Notes: generated by a model from the sequence alone, not told the origin. A stretch of DNA of 9,240 nucleotides from Frankiales bacterium (GCA_025965495.1 JAOPWW010000499.1:1-9240); one strand, 5' to 3'. Positions 1 to 5,724 are shown, counted from the stretch's first letter. Numbers and translations: made by a program.

Positions 1-355
1 GGTCGGTCGCCACGAGACGCTGCAGGAGTCGCTGCAGATCCCCGACCCGCAGGCCTGCGCGGACCGGCTGCTCGACCTCGCCCTGCGCGGCGGCGGCCCG
101 GACAACATCACGATGATCGTCGCCGACGTCGTCGAGGCGGCGGAGTCGCCGCCCGGCGCGCTCTGGGGGGCGTCGGCGGCAGCACCGGCGACGACGACGG
201 TGTCGGTCGCCTGGGCGGACTCGACGACGTCGGCGACGATCATCGTGATGTTGTCCGGGCCGCCGCCGCGCAGGGCGAGGTCGAGCAGCCGGTCGGCGCT
301 GGCCTGCGGGTCGGGGATCTGCAGGGACTCCAGCAGCGTCTCGCGCCGGCCGACC
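1..355. repeat. Inverted repeat (two 136-bp arms, 83-bp spacer) at left edge
   Basis: Bases 1-136 are the reverse complement of bases 220-355, with base p pairing to base 356-p, no gaps and seven mismatches (arm-1 positions 7, 10, 12, 24, 31, 56 and 61). The inner 75 bases (62-136) match perfectly. Both arms encode the end of a PP2C catalytic domain, including the GGGPDNIT metal-binding motif, one on each strand. Four of the seven differences are silent third-position changes; the others give H/R, Q/L and C/S. The outer limit of the left arm is not known because the window ends there. It may be a natural inverted duplication, a junction between two strains in a mixed assembly, or an amplification chimera. 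Confidence 0.95.
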
Positions 356-936
356 GGACCGGTGAGGCCGTCGGTGCAGAGCAGGTAGCGGTCGCCGGCC
401 CGGGCCTCGCGCACGGACAGGTCGAGTTCGACGTCGCCGCGGCCGTCGAGCGCGCGGGTGATCAGCGAGCGCTGCGGGTGGGTGCTCGCCTCCTCCTCGC
501 TGATGCGGCCCTCGTCGACCAGCGTCTGCACGAGCGTGTGGTCGTGGGTGATCTGGGTCAGCTCGCCGTCGCGGAGCAGGTAGCAGCGGGAGTCGCCGAC
601 GTGGAGCAGGCCGAGGCGGCCGCCGGCGAACAGCAGCGCGACCAGGGTGGTGCCCATGCCCTCGAGGGCCGGGTCGCCCTCGACCATGTCGTGGAGGTGC
701 TCGTTGGCCGACACCGCGGAGGTGCGCAGGGCGGCGAGCAGGTCGGGGCCGGGCAGGTCGTCGTCCAGCGGGGCGAGCGCGGCGATGGCGACGGCGCTCG
801 CGACCTCGCCCGCGGCGTGGCCACCCATGCCGTCGGCGACCGCGAGCAGCCGGGGGCCGGCGTACGCCGAGTCCTCGTTGCCCGTGCGGAGCAGACCGGT
901 GTGGGAGCGGGCGGCGTAGCGCAGCACGAGGGTCAC
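1..936 (-). CDS. pstP: PP2C-family Ser/Thr protein phosphatase, partial or disrupted
   Basis: PstP-type phosphatase that removes phosphate from Ser/Thr-phosphorylated proteins and counteracts the PknA/PknB kinases of cell-wall growth and division. The catalytic domain is complete in residues 1-239 (bases 936-220). Visible motifs are NED at 20-22, DGMGG at 35-39, GDSR at 114-117, TDG at 188-190 and GGGPDN at 224-229, covering the usual metal-binding aspartates. The start is the GTG at 936, 13 bases after the fhaB stop, with GAGG six bases upstream. After residue 239 a natural-looking Ala/Thr/Val linker follows. From base 136 leftward the frame only reads the antisense of the inverted copy and has no stop before the edge. 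The transmembrane and extracellular tail normal for PstP is not seen, so the gene is either cut by a rearrangement or misassembled here. Confidence 0.9.
   Translation of the reverse strand, partial: MTLVLRYAARSHTGLLRTGNEDSAYAGPRLLAVADGMGGHAAGEVASAVAIAALAPLDDDLPGPDLLAALRTSAVSANEHLHDMVEGDPALEGMGTTLVALLFAGGRLGLLHVGDSRCYLLRDGELTQITHDHTLVQTLVDEGRISEEEASTHPQRSLITRALDGRGDVELDLSVREARAGDRYLLCTDGLTGPVGRRETLLESLQIPDPQASADRLLDLALRGGGPDNITMIVADVVESAQATDTVVVAGAAADAPQSAPGGDSAASTTSATIIVMLSGPPPRRARSSSRSAQACGSGICSDSCSVSWRPT
2..136 (+). pseudogene. Inverted PP2C phosphatase C-terminal fragment (second copy)
   Basis: Read on the plus strand from base 2, this stretch encodes about 45 residues matching the last part of the PP2C catalytic domain of the minus-strand pstP at 220-354, including the PDN motif with its metal-binding Asp. 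After base 136 the frame stays open to a stop at 388. However, from base 220 it only reads the antisense of the other copy, giving an arginine- and serine-rich sequence unlike any phosphatase tail. It is therefore a gene fragment fused to antisense sequence, not a plausible gene. The 5' part of this copy lies outside the window. It could be the end of a real neighbouring phosphatase gene or an artefact of the inverted junction. Confidence 0.7.
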
Positions 937-949
937 CGGAGGCCTCGGC

Positions 950-1438
950 TCACCGGCGCAGCTCCAGGACGGTCTTGCCGATCCGGATCTGCTGGCCCAG
1001 GGGGACCGGCGTCGGGCGCGTCACCTTGCTGCCCGACAGGTAGGTCCCGTTGGTGGAGCCGAGGTCCTCGACCAGCCACACGCCGTCGCCCGGCACCAGG
1101 CGGGCGTGCCGGGTGGAGGCGTAGTCGTCGGTGAGGACCAGGGTCGAGTCGTCGGCCCGGCCGAGCGTGACCGGGGCGTCGGTCAGGGCGATGCTCGTGC
1201 CCGCGAGGGCCCCCTCGGTGACGACCAGCTTGCGGGCGGAGCTGCGGCTGCGGGCCGCCGCGCGCGACGGCGGCGCCGCGCCGGACGGACCCGCGGGCAC
1301 CGGGACGCCGGCGGTCGGGCGGGACGTGCGCGCGCCGAACAGGTCCGACCGGACGGTGCGCACCGCGGCGACGACGAACAGCCACAGGAGCAGCAGCAGG
1401 CCGTACTTCACCAGTGCGACGACGAGCGCCGACCCCAT
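950..1438 (-). CDS. fhaB: FhaB-type membrane-anchored FHA-domain protein
   Basis: 162-residue phosphothreonine-binding protein of the cell-wall/division signalling operon. Residues about 5-25 form one hydrophobic membrane segment (VVALVKYGLLLLLWLFVVAA). A positively charged stretch, an Ala/Pro/Ser-rich linker (about 40-68) and a C-terminal FHA domain (about 70-162) follow. The FHA signature is intact: GR at 93-94, STRH at 108-111 and STNGT at 128-132. The start ATG at 1438 shares one base with the fhaA stop (TGATG), so the two are probably translationally coupled; pstP starts 13 bases downstream. Family knowledge: FhaB (FipA in mycobacteria) is a partner of the Ser/Thr kinases and division proteins. 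Size and order match the standard operon, so the call is secure although partners cannot be read from sequence. Confidence 0.92.
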   Translation of the reverse strand: MGSALVVALVKYGLLLLLWLFVVAAVRTVRSDLFGARTSRPTAGVPVPAGPSGAAPPSRAAARSRSSARKLVVTEGALAGTSIALTDAPVTLGRADDSTLVLTDDYASTRHARLVPGDGVWLVEDLGSTNGTYLSGSKVTRPTPVPLGQQIRIGKTVLELRR

Positions 1439-2157
1439 CAGCCGTCCTGCCGGTAGACGAGCGTGGTGGCCCCGACGTCGACCGAGTCGCCGTCGCGCAG
1501 CCGGGTGCTGGAGACGCGCCGGCCGTTGACGCGGGTGCCGTTGGTCGACTGCAGGTCCTGCAGGCGCGCGCCGCCGGGCTCGAGCACGATCTGGGCGTGC
1601 CGGCGGGAGACGCCGGTGTCGGCGACCTGGACGTCGGCCTCCTGGCCGCGGCCGAGGACGGTCACCTCGCCGGTCAGCACGACCGTGCGCTCCTCCGCGC
1701 CGTCCTCGCCGCCCGACACCACCAGGCGTGGCCGCCCGGGAGCCGTCGTCGCGCCCTGCTCCGGCACCCGGGCGCTGACCTGCTGCTCGGCCTTGACCGA
1801 GGACGAGACGCGGAAGACGCCGTTCTTCACGGAGTCGTTGCGGGAGAAGGCGACGGTGACGGGACCGACGAACGACCAGCCCTGCTCGGCGGCGTGCTCG
1901 GTGAGGACGGTGGCCAGCTCGCGGGTCAGCGCGGGGCCGAACTCCTGCAGCCGCTCGCCGTCGGACGGGCTCAGCTCGACGAGGTAGGCGTTCGGGACGA
2001 GCACCCGGCCGTGGCCGACGACCGCCTTGTTCGCCTGCGCCTCGCGCTGCAGGGCGGCCGCGAGCTCGACGGGCTGGACGACCCCGCCGAAGGTGCGCGC
2101 GAAGGCACCCTCGACCAGGCCCTCGAGCCGTCGTTCGAAGCGCTGCAGGACTCCCAC
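1438..2157 (-). CDS. fhaA: FhaA-type protein (DUF3662 domain plus C-terminal FHA domain)
   Basis: 239-residue cytosolic adaptor that reads phosphothreonine. Residues about 1-125 are the DUF3662/FhaA N-terminal domain, starting with the typical MGVLQRFERRLEGLVEGAFA. A short linker (about 126-155) leads to an FHA domain (about 157-239) with GR at 169-170, SRRH at 184-187, STNGT at 204-208 and NG at 211-212. Mycobacterial FhaA is about twice as long because of a long disordered linker; here the linker is minimal, as in many other actinobacteria. The start is GTG at 2157, with GGAGGGAAGGGG ending seven bases upstream. It is the first gene of the minus-strand block, followed by fhaB (one-base overlap) and pstP. 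Family knowledge: FhaA binds phosphorylated MviN/MurJ and the kinases and tunes peptidoglycan synthesis. Confidence 0.93.
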   Translation of the reverse strand: MGVLQRFERRLEGLVEGAFARTFGGVVQPVELAAALQREAQANKAVVGHGRVLVPNAYLVELSPSDGERLQEFGPALTRELATVLTEHAAEQGWSFVGPVTVAFSRNDSVKNGVFRVSSSVKAEQQVSARVPEQGATTAPGRPRLVVSGGEDGAEERTVVLTGEVTVLGRGQEADVQVADTGVSRRHAQIVLEPGGARLQDLQSTNGTRVNGRRVSSTRLRDGDSVDVGATTLVYRQDG

Positions 2158-2183
2158 GCTCGACCCCTTCCCTCCGGCGGGTG

Positions 2184-2189
2184 ATCGTA
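2184..2189 (-). promoter_or_regulatory. Possible -10 element for the fhaA-fhaB-pstP operon
   Basis: On the minus strand, TACGAT lies 26 bases upstream of the fhaA GTG, just before its Shine-Dalgarno sequence, and fits the TAnnnT pattern of housekeeping -10 boxes. No convincing -35 hexamer is seen at normal spacing. The divergent tRNA gene requires that a promoter for fhaA lie within 2158-2261, which supports the placement. Confidence 0.35.
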
Positions 2190-2220
2190 TCCGCGGGCTC
2201 GTCCGGCGCGGCCCGTCTGC

Positions 2221-2226
2221 TAGCGT
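2221..2226 (+). promoter_or_regulatory. Possible -10 element for the tRNA-Leu gene
   Basis: TAGCGT, a common actinobacterial -10 form (TAnnnT), lies 35 bases before the first base of the tRNA, giving a predicted start near 2233 and a leader of about 30 bases. There is no clear TTGACA-like -35 box about 17 bases upstream. This site is inferred mainly from position. Confidence 0.4.
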
Positions 2227-2261
2227 CAGCGCGCTCTGCCCGTCTGGTGGCGGAGCCGCTC

Positions 2262-2344
2262 GCGCGAGTGGCGGAATGGCAGACGCGCACGGTTCAGGTC
2301 CGTGTGTCCGAAAGGACGTGGGGGTTCAACTCCCCCCTCGCGCA
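2262..2344 (+). tRNA. tRNA-Leu, anticodon CAG
   Basis: A complete cloverleaf can be drawn by hand. The acceptor arm pairs GCGCGAG (2262-2268) with CTCGCGC (2337-2343), and the discriminator base is A2344. The anticodon stem pairs CACGG (2288-2292) with CCGTG (2300-2304) around the loop TTCAGGT, placing anticodon CAG at 2295-2297, which reads CUG, the dominant Leu codon in this GC-rich genome. A long class II variable arm with GTCC-GAAA-GGAC is present, as expected for tRNA-Leu. The T arm pairs GGGGG (2320-2324) with CCCCC (2332-2336) around TTCAACT. CCA is not encoded. The gene stands alone between the fha operon and the EAL-DICT gene. Confidence 0.97.
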
Positions 2345-2387
2345 CAGCAGCACGACAAGCACAGCAGTACGGCAACAGCAGCACGAC
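2344..2387 (+). repeat. Three ACAGCAG repeats in the tRNA trailer
   Basis: Just after the tRNA, a 13-base unit ACAGCAGCACGAC occurs at 2344-2356 and again exactly at 2375-2387, with a degraded copy, ACAGCAGTACGGC, at 2361-2373. The stretch is rich in A and CAG, unlike the surrounding G/C-dense sequence, and is probably the unpaired 3' trailer removed during tRNA maturation. The last copy runs into the terminator stem. No coding function is seen. Confidence 0.6.
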
Positions 2388-2425
2388 GAGAGGGCCGTCC
2401 CGCACAGGGGCGGCCCTCTCGTCGT
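2383..2425 (+). terminator. Strong hairpin terminator after tRNA-Leu
   Basis: A perfect 15-bp stem pairs 2383-2397 (ACGACGAGAGGGCCG) with 2411-2425. It extends inward by a T-G and three C-G pairs to a five-base loop (GCACA, 2402-2406), giving about 19 bp in all. There is no T tract, as is usual for actinobacterial stem-only terminators. Its place 39 bases after the tRNA 3' end fits termination of the tRNA transcript and insulation of the downstream EAL-DICT gene. Confidence 0.88.
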
Positions 2426-2457
2426 CCGGGGGTGCTCGGCGGACGGACGGGGGCGCC

Positions 2458-2489
2458 GTCGCCAGGAACCTCTGTCGCCAGGAACCTCT
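2458..2489 (+). repeat. Tandem direct repeat of 16 bp (two perfect copies)
   Basis: GTCGCCAGGAACCTCT occurs at 2458-2473 and immediately again at 2474-2489. The second copy runs into the CTCAA box of the FliA-like promoter (2488-2492). A related flanking element, CGGACGGACGG, occurs at 2440-2450 and again at 2496-2506, so most of 2440-2506 looks built by local duplication. It lies upstream of the EAL-DICT gene and may be an activator site or a slippage product. Confidence 0.95.
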
Positions 2490-2515
2490 CAAGAGCGGAC
2501 GGACGGCGCCGAGAC
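2488..2515 (+). promoter_or_regulatory. FliA-like (motility sigma factor) promoter for the EAL-DICT gene
   Basis: CTCAA (2488-2492), 15 bases, then GCCGAGAC (2508-2515). From memory, the motif for FliA of Actinoplanes is CTCA(A/C)-N15-17-GCCGATAA; the first box matches fully, the spacing fits and the second box agrees at six of eight positions. Transcription would start near 2521, giving a leader of about 60 bases before the GTG at 2580. This would tie the c-di-GMP phosphodiesterase to motility gene expression. The assignment is inferred from motif similarity only. Confidence 0.5.
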
Positions 2516-2579
2516 AGGTCCTGACCGGTTCAGCAGCGAGCCGCCGACCTGATCCTGCGCGCCCTGCTCGGAGCACCTC

Positions 2580-3872
2580 GTGACCACCCTCGCTGCTGCC
2601 GTCCCCCCTTCCTCCTCCCCGACGTCCCGCTACGGCTCGGTCCACGACGTGGTCGACGCCCGCGCGGTCGTGGCCGTGTACCAGCCGCTCGTCGACCTCG
2701 TCACCGGCGAGGTCCTCGGCTACGAGGCCCTGGCCCGGGGGCCCCGCGGCACCCGGTGGGAGAGCCCCGACGTCCTGTTCGACGCCGCCCGTGCGGCCGG
2801 CCGCCTGGCCGAGCTGGACTGGGTGTGCCGGGCCGCCGCCTTCCGCGGCGCCCTGGACGCCGGCCTGCCCGCGGACCTCTCCCTGTTCGTCAACACCGAG
2901 CCGGAGGCGCTCGGGAGCCCCTGCCCGCCGGACCTCCTGGAGCTGATGGGCGAGGCCGAGCGCTCCCTGCGCGTCGTCAGCGAGATGACCGAGCGCGCCC
3001 TGACGCGCGACCCGGCTGCCCTGCTGGCCGCGGTCGAGCGGGCCCGCGCGGTCGGGTGGGGCGTGGCCATGGACGACGTCGGGGTCGAGCCGGCGTCGCT
3101 CGCGCTGATGCCGTTCGTGCACCCCGACGTCGTCAAGCTCGACATGCACCTGGTGCAGCAGCCGGCCGACGACGCGACCTCCGCGACGGCCAGCGCGATC
3201 CTGGCGCAGGCCGAGCGGACCGGGGCGCGCGTGCTGGCCGAGGGCATCGAGACCGACCTGCACCGCCAGCGGGCGCTCGCGCTCGGCGCCACCATGGGCC
3301 AGGGGTGGCTGTTCGGCCGGCCCGGTCCGCTGCCCCGGCAGCTCCGTCGCCCGCGCGAGGTCGTGCGGCTGCTGCGCCCCCAGCCGCTGCCCCACGGCAC
3401 GACGCCCTTCGGCCTGGTCGCCGGCCGCGCCGACGTCCGCACGGCGAGCAAGAAGCTGCTGCTGCCCATGAGCAAGCACCTCGAGCGGCGGGCGATGACC
3501 GACGGCGAGCCCCCGGTGGTGCTGTCGACCTTCCAGAGCCGCGAGCACTTCACGGCCCGCTCGGCCGGCCGCTACGCCCGGCTGACCCGCCGCTGCGCGC
3601 TGGTCGCCGCGCTCGGCGTCGGGATCGGGACCCGCCCGGTCGGCGAGGTGCGCGGAGCGGAGGTGGCCGCCGACGACGCCCTGGCCCGCGAGTGGGACGT
3701 CGTCGTCGTCGGCCCGCACTACGCCGCCGCGCTGCTGGCGCGGGACCAGGGGGACGTCGGCCCCGACGGCGCGCGCCGCTTCTCCTTCGTCGTCACCCAC
3801 GACCGCGACCTCGTGCTCCAGGCGGCCCGCGCGCTGCTGCTGCGCGTGGTGGCGACCGACGCGGAGGGCTGA
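2580..3872 (+). CDS. EAL-domain c-di-GMP phosphodiesterase fused to a DICT sensory domain
   Basis: 430-residue cytosolic protein with no membrane segment. Residues about 25-260 form an EAL domain, which hydrolyses cyclic di-GMP to pGpG. The catalytic set looks complete: EALAR at 49-53, FVN at 103-105, EMTE at 135-138, DDVG at 165-168, KLD at 186-188, EGIE at 221-224 and QGWLFGRP at 241-248. Residues about 275-425 match the DICT domain, a predicted sensory module found with diguanylate cyclases and two-component systems; its ligand is unknown. The start is GTG at 2580 with GGAG six bases upstream. The gene is a single unit behind a tRNA terminator, with a FliA-like promoter upstream, and converges on the next gene with a 10-base gap. 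Activity is inferred from residues; a pure c-di-GMP-binding role is possible but less likely. Confidence 0.9.
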   Translation: MTTLAAAVPPSSSPTSRYGSVHDVVDARAVVAVYQPLVDLVTGEVLGYEALARGPRGTRWESPDVLFDAARAAGRLAELDWVCRAAAFRGALDAGLPADLSLFVNTEPEALGSPCPPDLLELMGEAERSLRVVSEMTERALTRDPAALLAAVERARAVGWGVAMDDVGVEPASLALMPFVHPDVVKLDMHLVQQPADDATSATASAILAQAERTGARVLAEGIETDLHRQRALALGATMGQGWLFGRPGPLPRQLRRPREVVRLLRPQPLPHGTTPFGLVAGRADVRTASKKLLLPMSKHLERRAMTDGEPPVVLSTFQSREHFTARSAGRYARLTRRCALVAALGVGIGTRPVGEVRGAEVAADDALAREWDVVVVGPHYAAALLARDQGDVGPDGARRFSFVVTHDRDLVLQAARALLLRVVATDAEG

Positions 3873-3882
3873 GGGCCGCCGC

Positions 3883-4539
3883 TCAGGCCAGGCGGCGGTC
3901 GACGTCGGCGTCGAAGCGGGCGAGCAGCTCCTGCACCTCGGGACGCCGGAGCACCTCGACGACGGCCTCGGCGCCCTGCGCCACGGGTGCGTCGGCGGCG
4001 TCGTCCGCGGGTCGGCGGGCCATGCCGACGGCCGAGCGGGTGAGGTCACGGATGCCGGACAGCCCGTCGGACAGGGCCGCCGTCGCGAGGCGCAGGTCGA
4101 TCCGGCCGAGCGCGCCGTCGACGGCGTGTCGCACGGCGCGAGCCTGCGTCGTCGCGGTGGTGGCGTCGGTGAACGACCCGGCGTCCAGCAGCCGGTCGAC
4201 GGTCCGCCCCAGCAGCACGACCCGCAGCAGGTCGGTCGGCACGCCCCGCACGGAGCCGAACAGGGCCGTGTACTTGCGGACGGGGAACAGCAGCACGCGG
4301 GTCGGGACCGAGCGCAGCCGGCGGAGCAGCCGGAAGCGCTGGGGGCCGGCGTCGCCCCACAGCGGGGACAGCAGCGCGACGTCGAGGGTGCTGCCGTGCG
4401 CGCGCAGGGTCCGGCTGACCGCCTGCTGCGCCGCGCGCTCGCGGACGACGTCGTCGAGCAGGGGGACCGGCAGGAAGCGGGCGGCGGCCGCGGCGATGCC
4501 GCAGACGGCCCAGGAGGTGACGAGCGAGGAGTCGGCCAT
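3883..4539 (-). CDS. Hypothetical protein with hydrophobic N-terminus (RFLPVPLLDD motif)
   Basis: 218-residue protein of unknown function. The ATG start at 4539 has an AGG-type ribosome binding site nine bases upstream, and codon use matches the neighbours. The N-terminal 20 residues are hydrophobic and Ala-rich, followed by RFLPVPLLDD at 21-30, a Phe-Pro-x-Pro-Leu-Leu-Asp-Asp element that looks conserved-type but is not tied here to a named family. Residues 80-120 hold two moderately hydrophobic stretches (TRVLLFPVRKY and PTDLLRVVLLGRTVDRLL) that could pack on a membrane. The C-terminus (about 185-218) is a charged helix. It converges with the EAL-DICT gene and is divergent from the YihY-type gene, so it is probably its own unit. 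A role at the membrane is only a guess. Confidence 0.8.
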   Translation of the reverse strand: MADSSLVTSWAVCGIAAAAARFLPVPLLDDVVRERAAQQAVSRTLRAHGSTLDVALLSPLWGDAGPQRFRLLRRLRSVPTRVLLFPVRKYTALFGSVRGVPTDLLRVVLLGRTVDRLLDAGSFTDATTATTQARAVRHAVDGALGRIDLRLATAALSDGLSGIRDLTRSAVGMARRPADDAADAPVAQGAEAVVEVLRRPEVQELLARFDADVDRRLA

Positions 4540-4594
4540 GGCGCCTGCCTACCCCGGGGACCGGCGGCTGCACGGCGCGCGGGGTCGGCGGCGG

Positions 4595-4629
4595 CTCGCG
4601 GGGTACCACGGACCGGACGTCCCCGCGAG
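4595..4629. promoter_or_regulatory. Inverted repeat in the divergent promoter region
   Basis: CTCGCGGGG at 4595-4603 pairs perfectly with CCCCGCGAG at 4621-4629 across a 17-base spacer. It sits between the divergent starts at 4539 and 4654, ending 11 bases before the Shine-Dalgarno sequence of the YihY-type gene. The spacing of the arms (26 bases centre to centre, about two and a half helical turns) would not put two protein-binding half-sites on the same DNA face. A stem in the leader RNA is as likely as an operator. Given the extreme GC content, chance is also possible. Confidence 0.4.
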
Positions 4630-4653
4630 GGGGGCGGCGCGAGGAGGCTGGGC

Positions 4654-5724
4654 ATGGGCATCGGACGCACGCTGATCGTGGGGGCGGCCGTCCTGCGCGG
4701 ACGACGTCGGGGGCACGCCGCACCGGACCCGTACCCGTCGACCGCGCCGGTCCGGCAGGAGCGGCAGCAGGCCCAGCAGTCCCCGCAGCAGCAGTCCGCC
4801 GCGGACGCCGAGAAGCCCACCGAGCTCGGCAAGGACGACTGGAAGCAGGTCGTGAAGCGGGCCTGGAAGGAGACCAAGGACGACAACGTGCCGCTGCTCG
4901 CGGCCGGTGTGGCCTTCTACGCCTTCCTGGCCCTGTTCCCGGCGCTCATCGCGATGGTGACCCTCTACGGCCTGGTCGCGGACCCCTCGACGGTGCAGAG
5001 CCAGATCGAGAGCCTGTCGAGGACGCTGCCGCCGGAGACCGCCACGCTGATCGCCGACCAGATGCGGTCCATCACCTCGAGCAGCAGCGGCGGCCTGGGC
5101 ATCGGCCTGGTCGTCAGCCTGCTCGGCGCGCTGTTCTCCGCCAGCGGCGGCGTCCAGAACATGATGAAGGCCATCAACCTGGCGTACGACGAGAAGGAGT
5201 CCCGGGGCGCCGTCAAGCTCCGCGGCACGGCGCTGCTGCTCACCCTCGGCGCCGTCGTGTTCGTCGTCGTGGCCGTCGGCCTCGTCGCCGTGCTGCCCGC
5301 GGCGCTGGACTCGCTCGGGCTCGGCGTCGTCGGCACGGTCGCCGTGTTCGTCGGCCGCTGGGTCGGGCTGGTCGCCTTCATGGCCGTCGCGCTCGCGGTC
5401 CTGTACCGCTACGCCCCCGACCGCGACAACGCCCGCTTCGAGTGGACCGCCATCGGCAGCGGCGTCGCCACCGTGCTGTGGATCGTCGGCTCCGCCGGCT
5501 TCTCGCTCTACGTGAGCAACTTCGGCAAGTACGGCAAGACCTACGGCGTGCTGGCCGGCGTCGTCGTCCTGCTGCTGTGGCTGTACCTGACCTGCTACAT
5601 CGTCCTGTTCGGCGCGGAGGTCAACGCCGAGGCCGAGCGGCAGACCACGCAGGACACCACGCAGGGGCCGGCCCGGCCGCTGGGCGAGCGCCGGGCGGTC
5701 GCGGCCGACACGGTCGCGAGCTAG
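4654..5724 (+). CDS. YihY/BrkB-family inner-membrane protein
   Basis: 356-residue multi-pass membrane protein. Residues 1-75 are a cytosolic, Gln- and charge-rich N-terminus. The membrane core starts with the family-typical LLAAGVAFYAFLALFPALIA at 81-100. Further segments lie near 148-165, 191-215, 225-251, 265-290 and 298-320, giving about six in all. NLAYDE (175-180), YGVLAGVVVLLLWLY (297-311) and GAEVNAE (320-326) are hallmarks of this family. The start ATG at 4654 has GAGGAGG six bases upstream; the frame is open much further upstream to 4126, but that part overlaps the divergent gene and lacks such a site. Family members were once annotated as ribonuclease BN, which is now considered wrong; the transported substrate or role is unknown. 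The stop overlaps the stop of the converging HATPase gene. Confidence 0.93.
   Translation: MGIGRTLIVGAAVLRGRRRGHAAPDPYPSTAPVRQERQQAQQSPQQQSAADAEKPTELGKDDWKQVVKRAWKETKDDNVPLLAAGVAFYAFLALFPALIAMVTLYGLVADPSTVQSQIESLSRTLPPETATLIADQMRSITSSSSGGLGIGLVVSLLGALFSASGGVQNMMKAINLAYDEKESRGAVKLRGTALLLTLGAVVFVVVAVGLVAVLPAALDSLGLGVVGTVAVFVGRWVGLVAFMAVALAVLYRYAPDRDNARFEWTAIGSGVATVLWIVGSAGFSLYVSNFGKYGKTYGVLAGVVVLLLWLYLTCYIVLFGAEVNAEAERQTTQDTTQGPARPLGERRAVAADTVAS

Noticed and set aside
113..388. Plus-strand open frame starting at the ATG within the inverted PP2C fragment
   Set aside because: Its start is an internal Met of the phosphatase domain, and most of it is antisense to the pstP copy, so it is not an independent gene.
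1106..2184. Plus-strand open frames of 116-256 residues across fhaB and fhaA
   Set aside because: All are antisense to genes with intact FHA motifs and have no family features of their own.
2262..2344. tRNA-Leu 3' end as an integration (att) site for a mobile element
   Set aside because: No second copy of the tRNA 3' end, no integrase and no mobile genes occur in the window.
3873..3882. Terminator between the convergent EAL-DICT gene and the hypothetical gene
   Set aside because: The gap is only 10 bases and contains no usable hairpin.
4126..4653. Upstream extension of the YihY-type protein
   Set aside because: It overlaps the divergent gene at 3883-4539 in antisense and gives low-complexity sequence; GAGGAGG before ATG 4654 marks the real start.
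2756..4675. Long plus-strand open frame (639 residues) overlapping the EAL-DICT gene
   Set aside because: Arg/Pro/Gly-rich shadow in another frame, without motifs; the EAL frame has all catalytic residues.
2226..4886. Very long open frame (886 residues) on the minus strand
   Set aside because: It is a GC-rich antisense shadow of the tRNA, the EAL-DICT gene and others; the product is low-complexity Arg/Ala/Pro sequence and overlaps well-supported genes.
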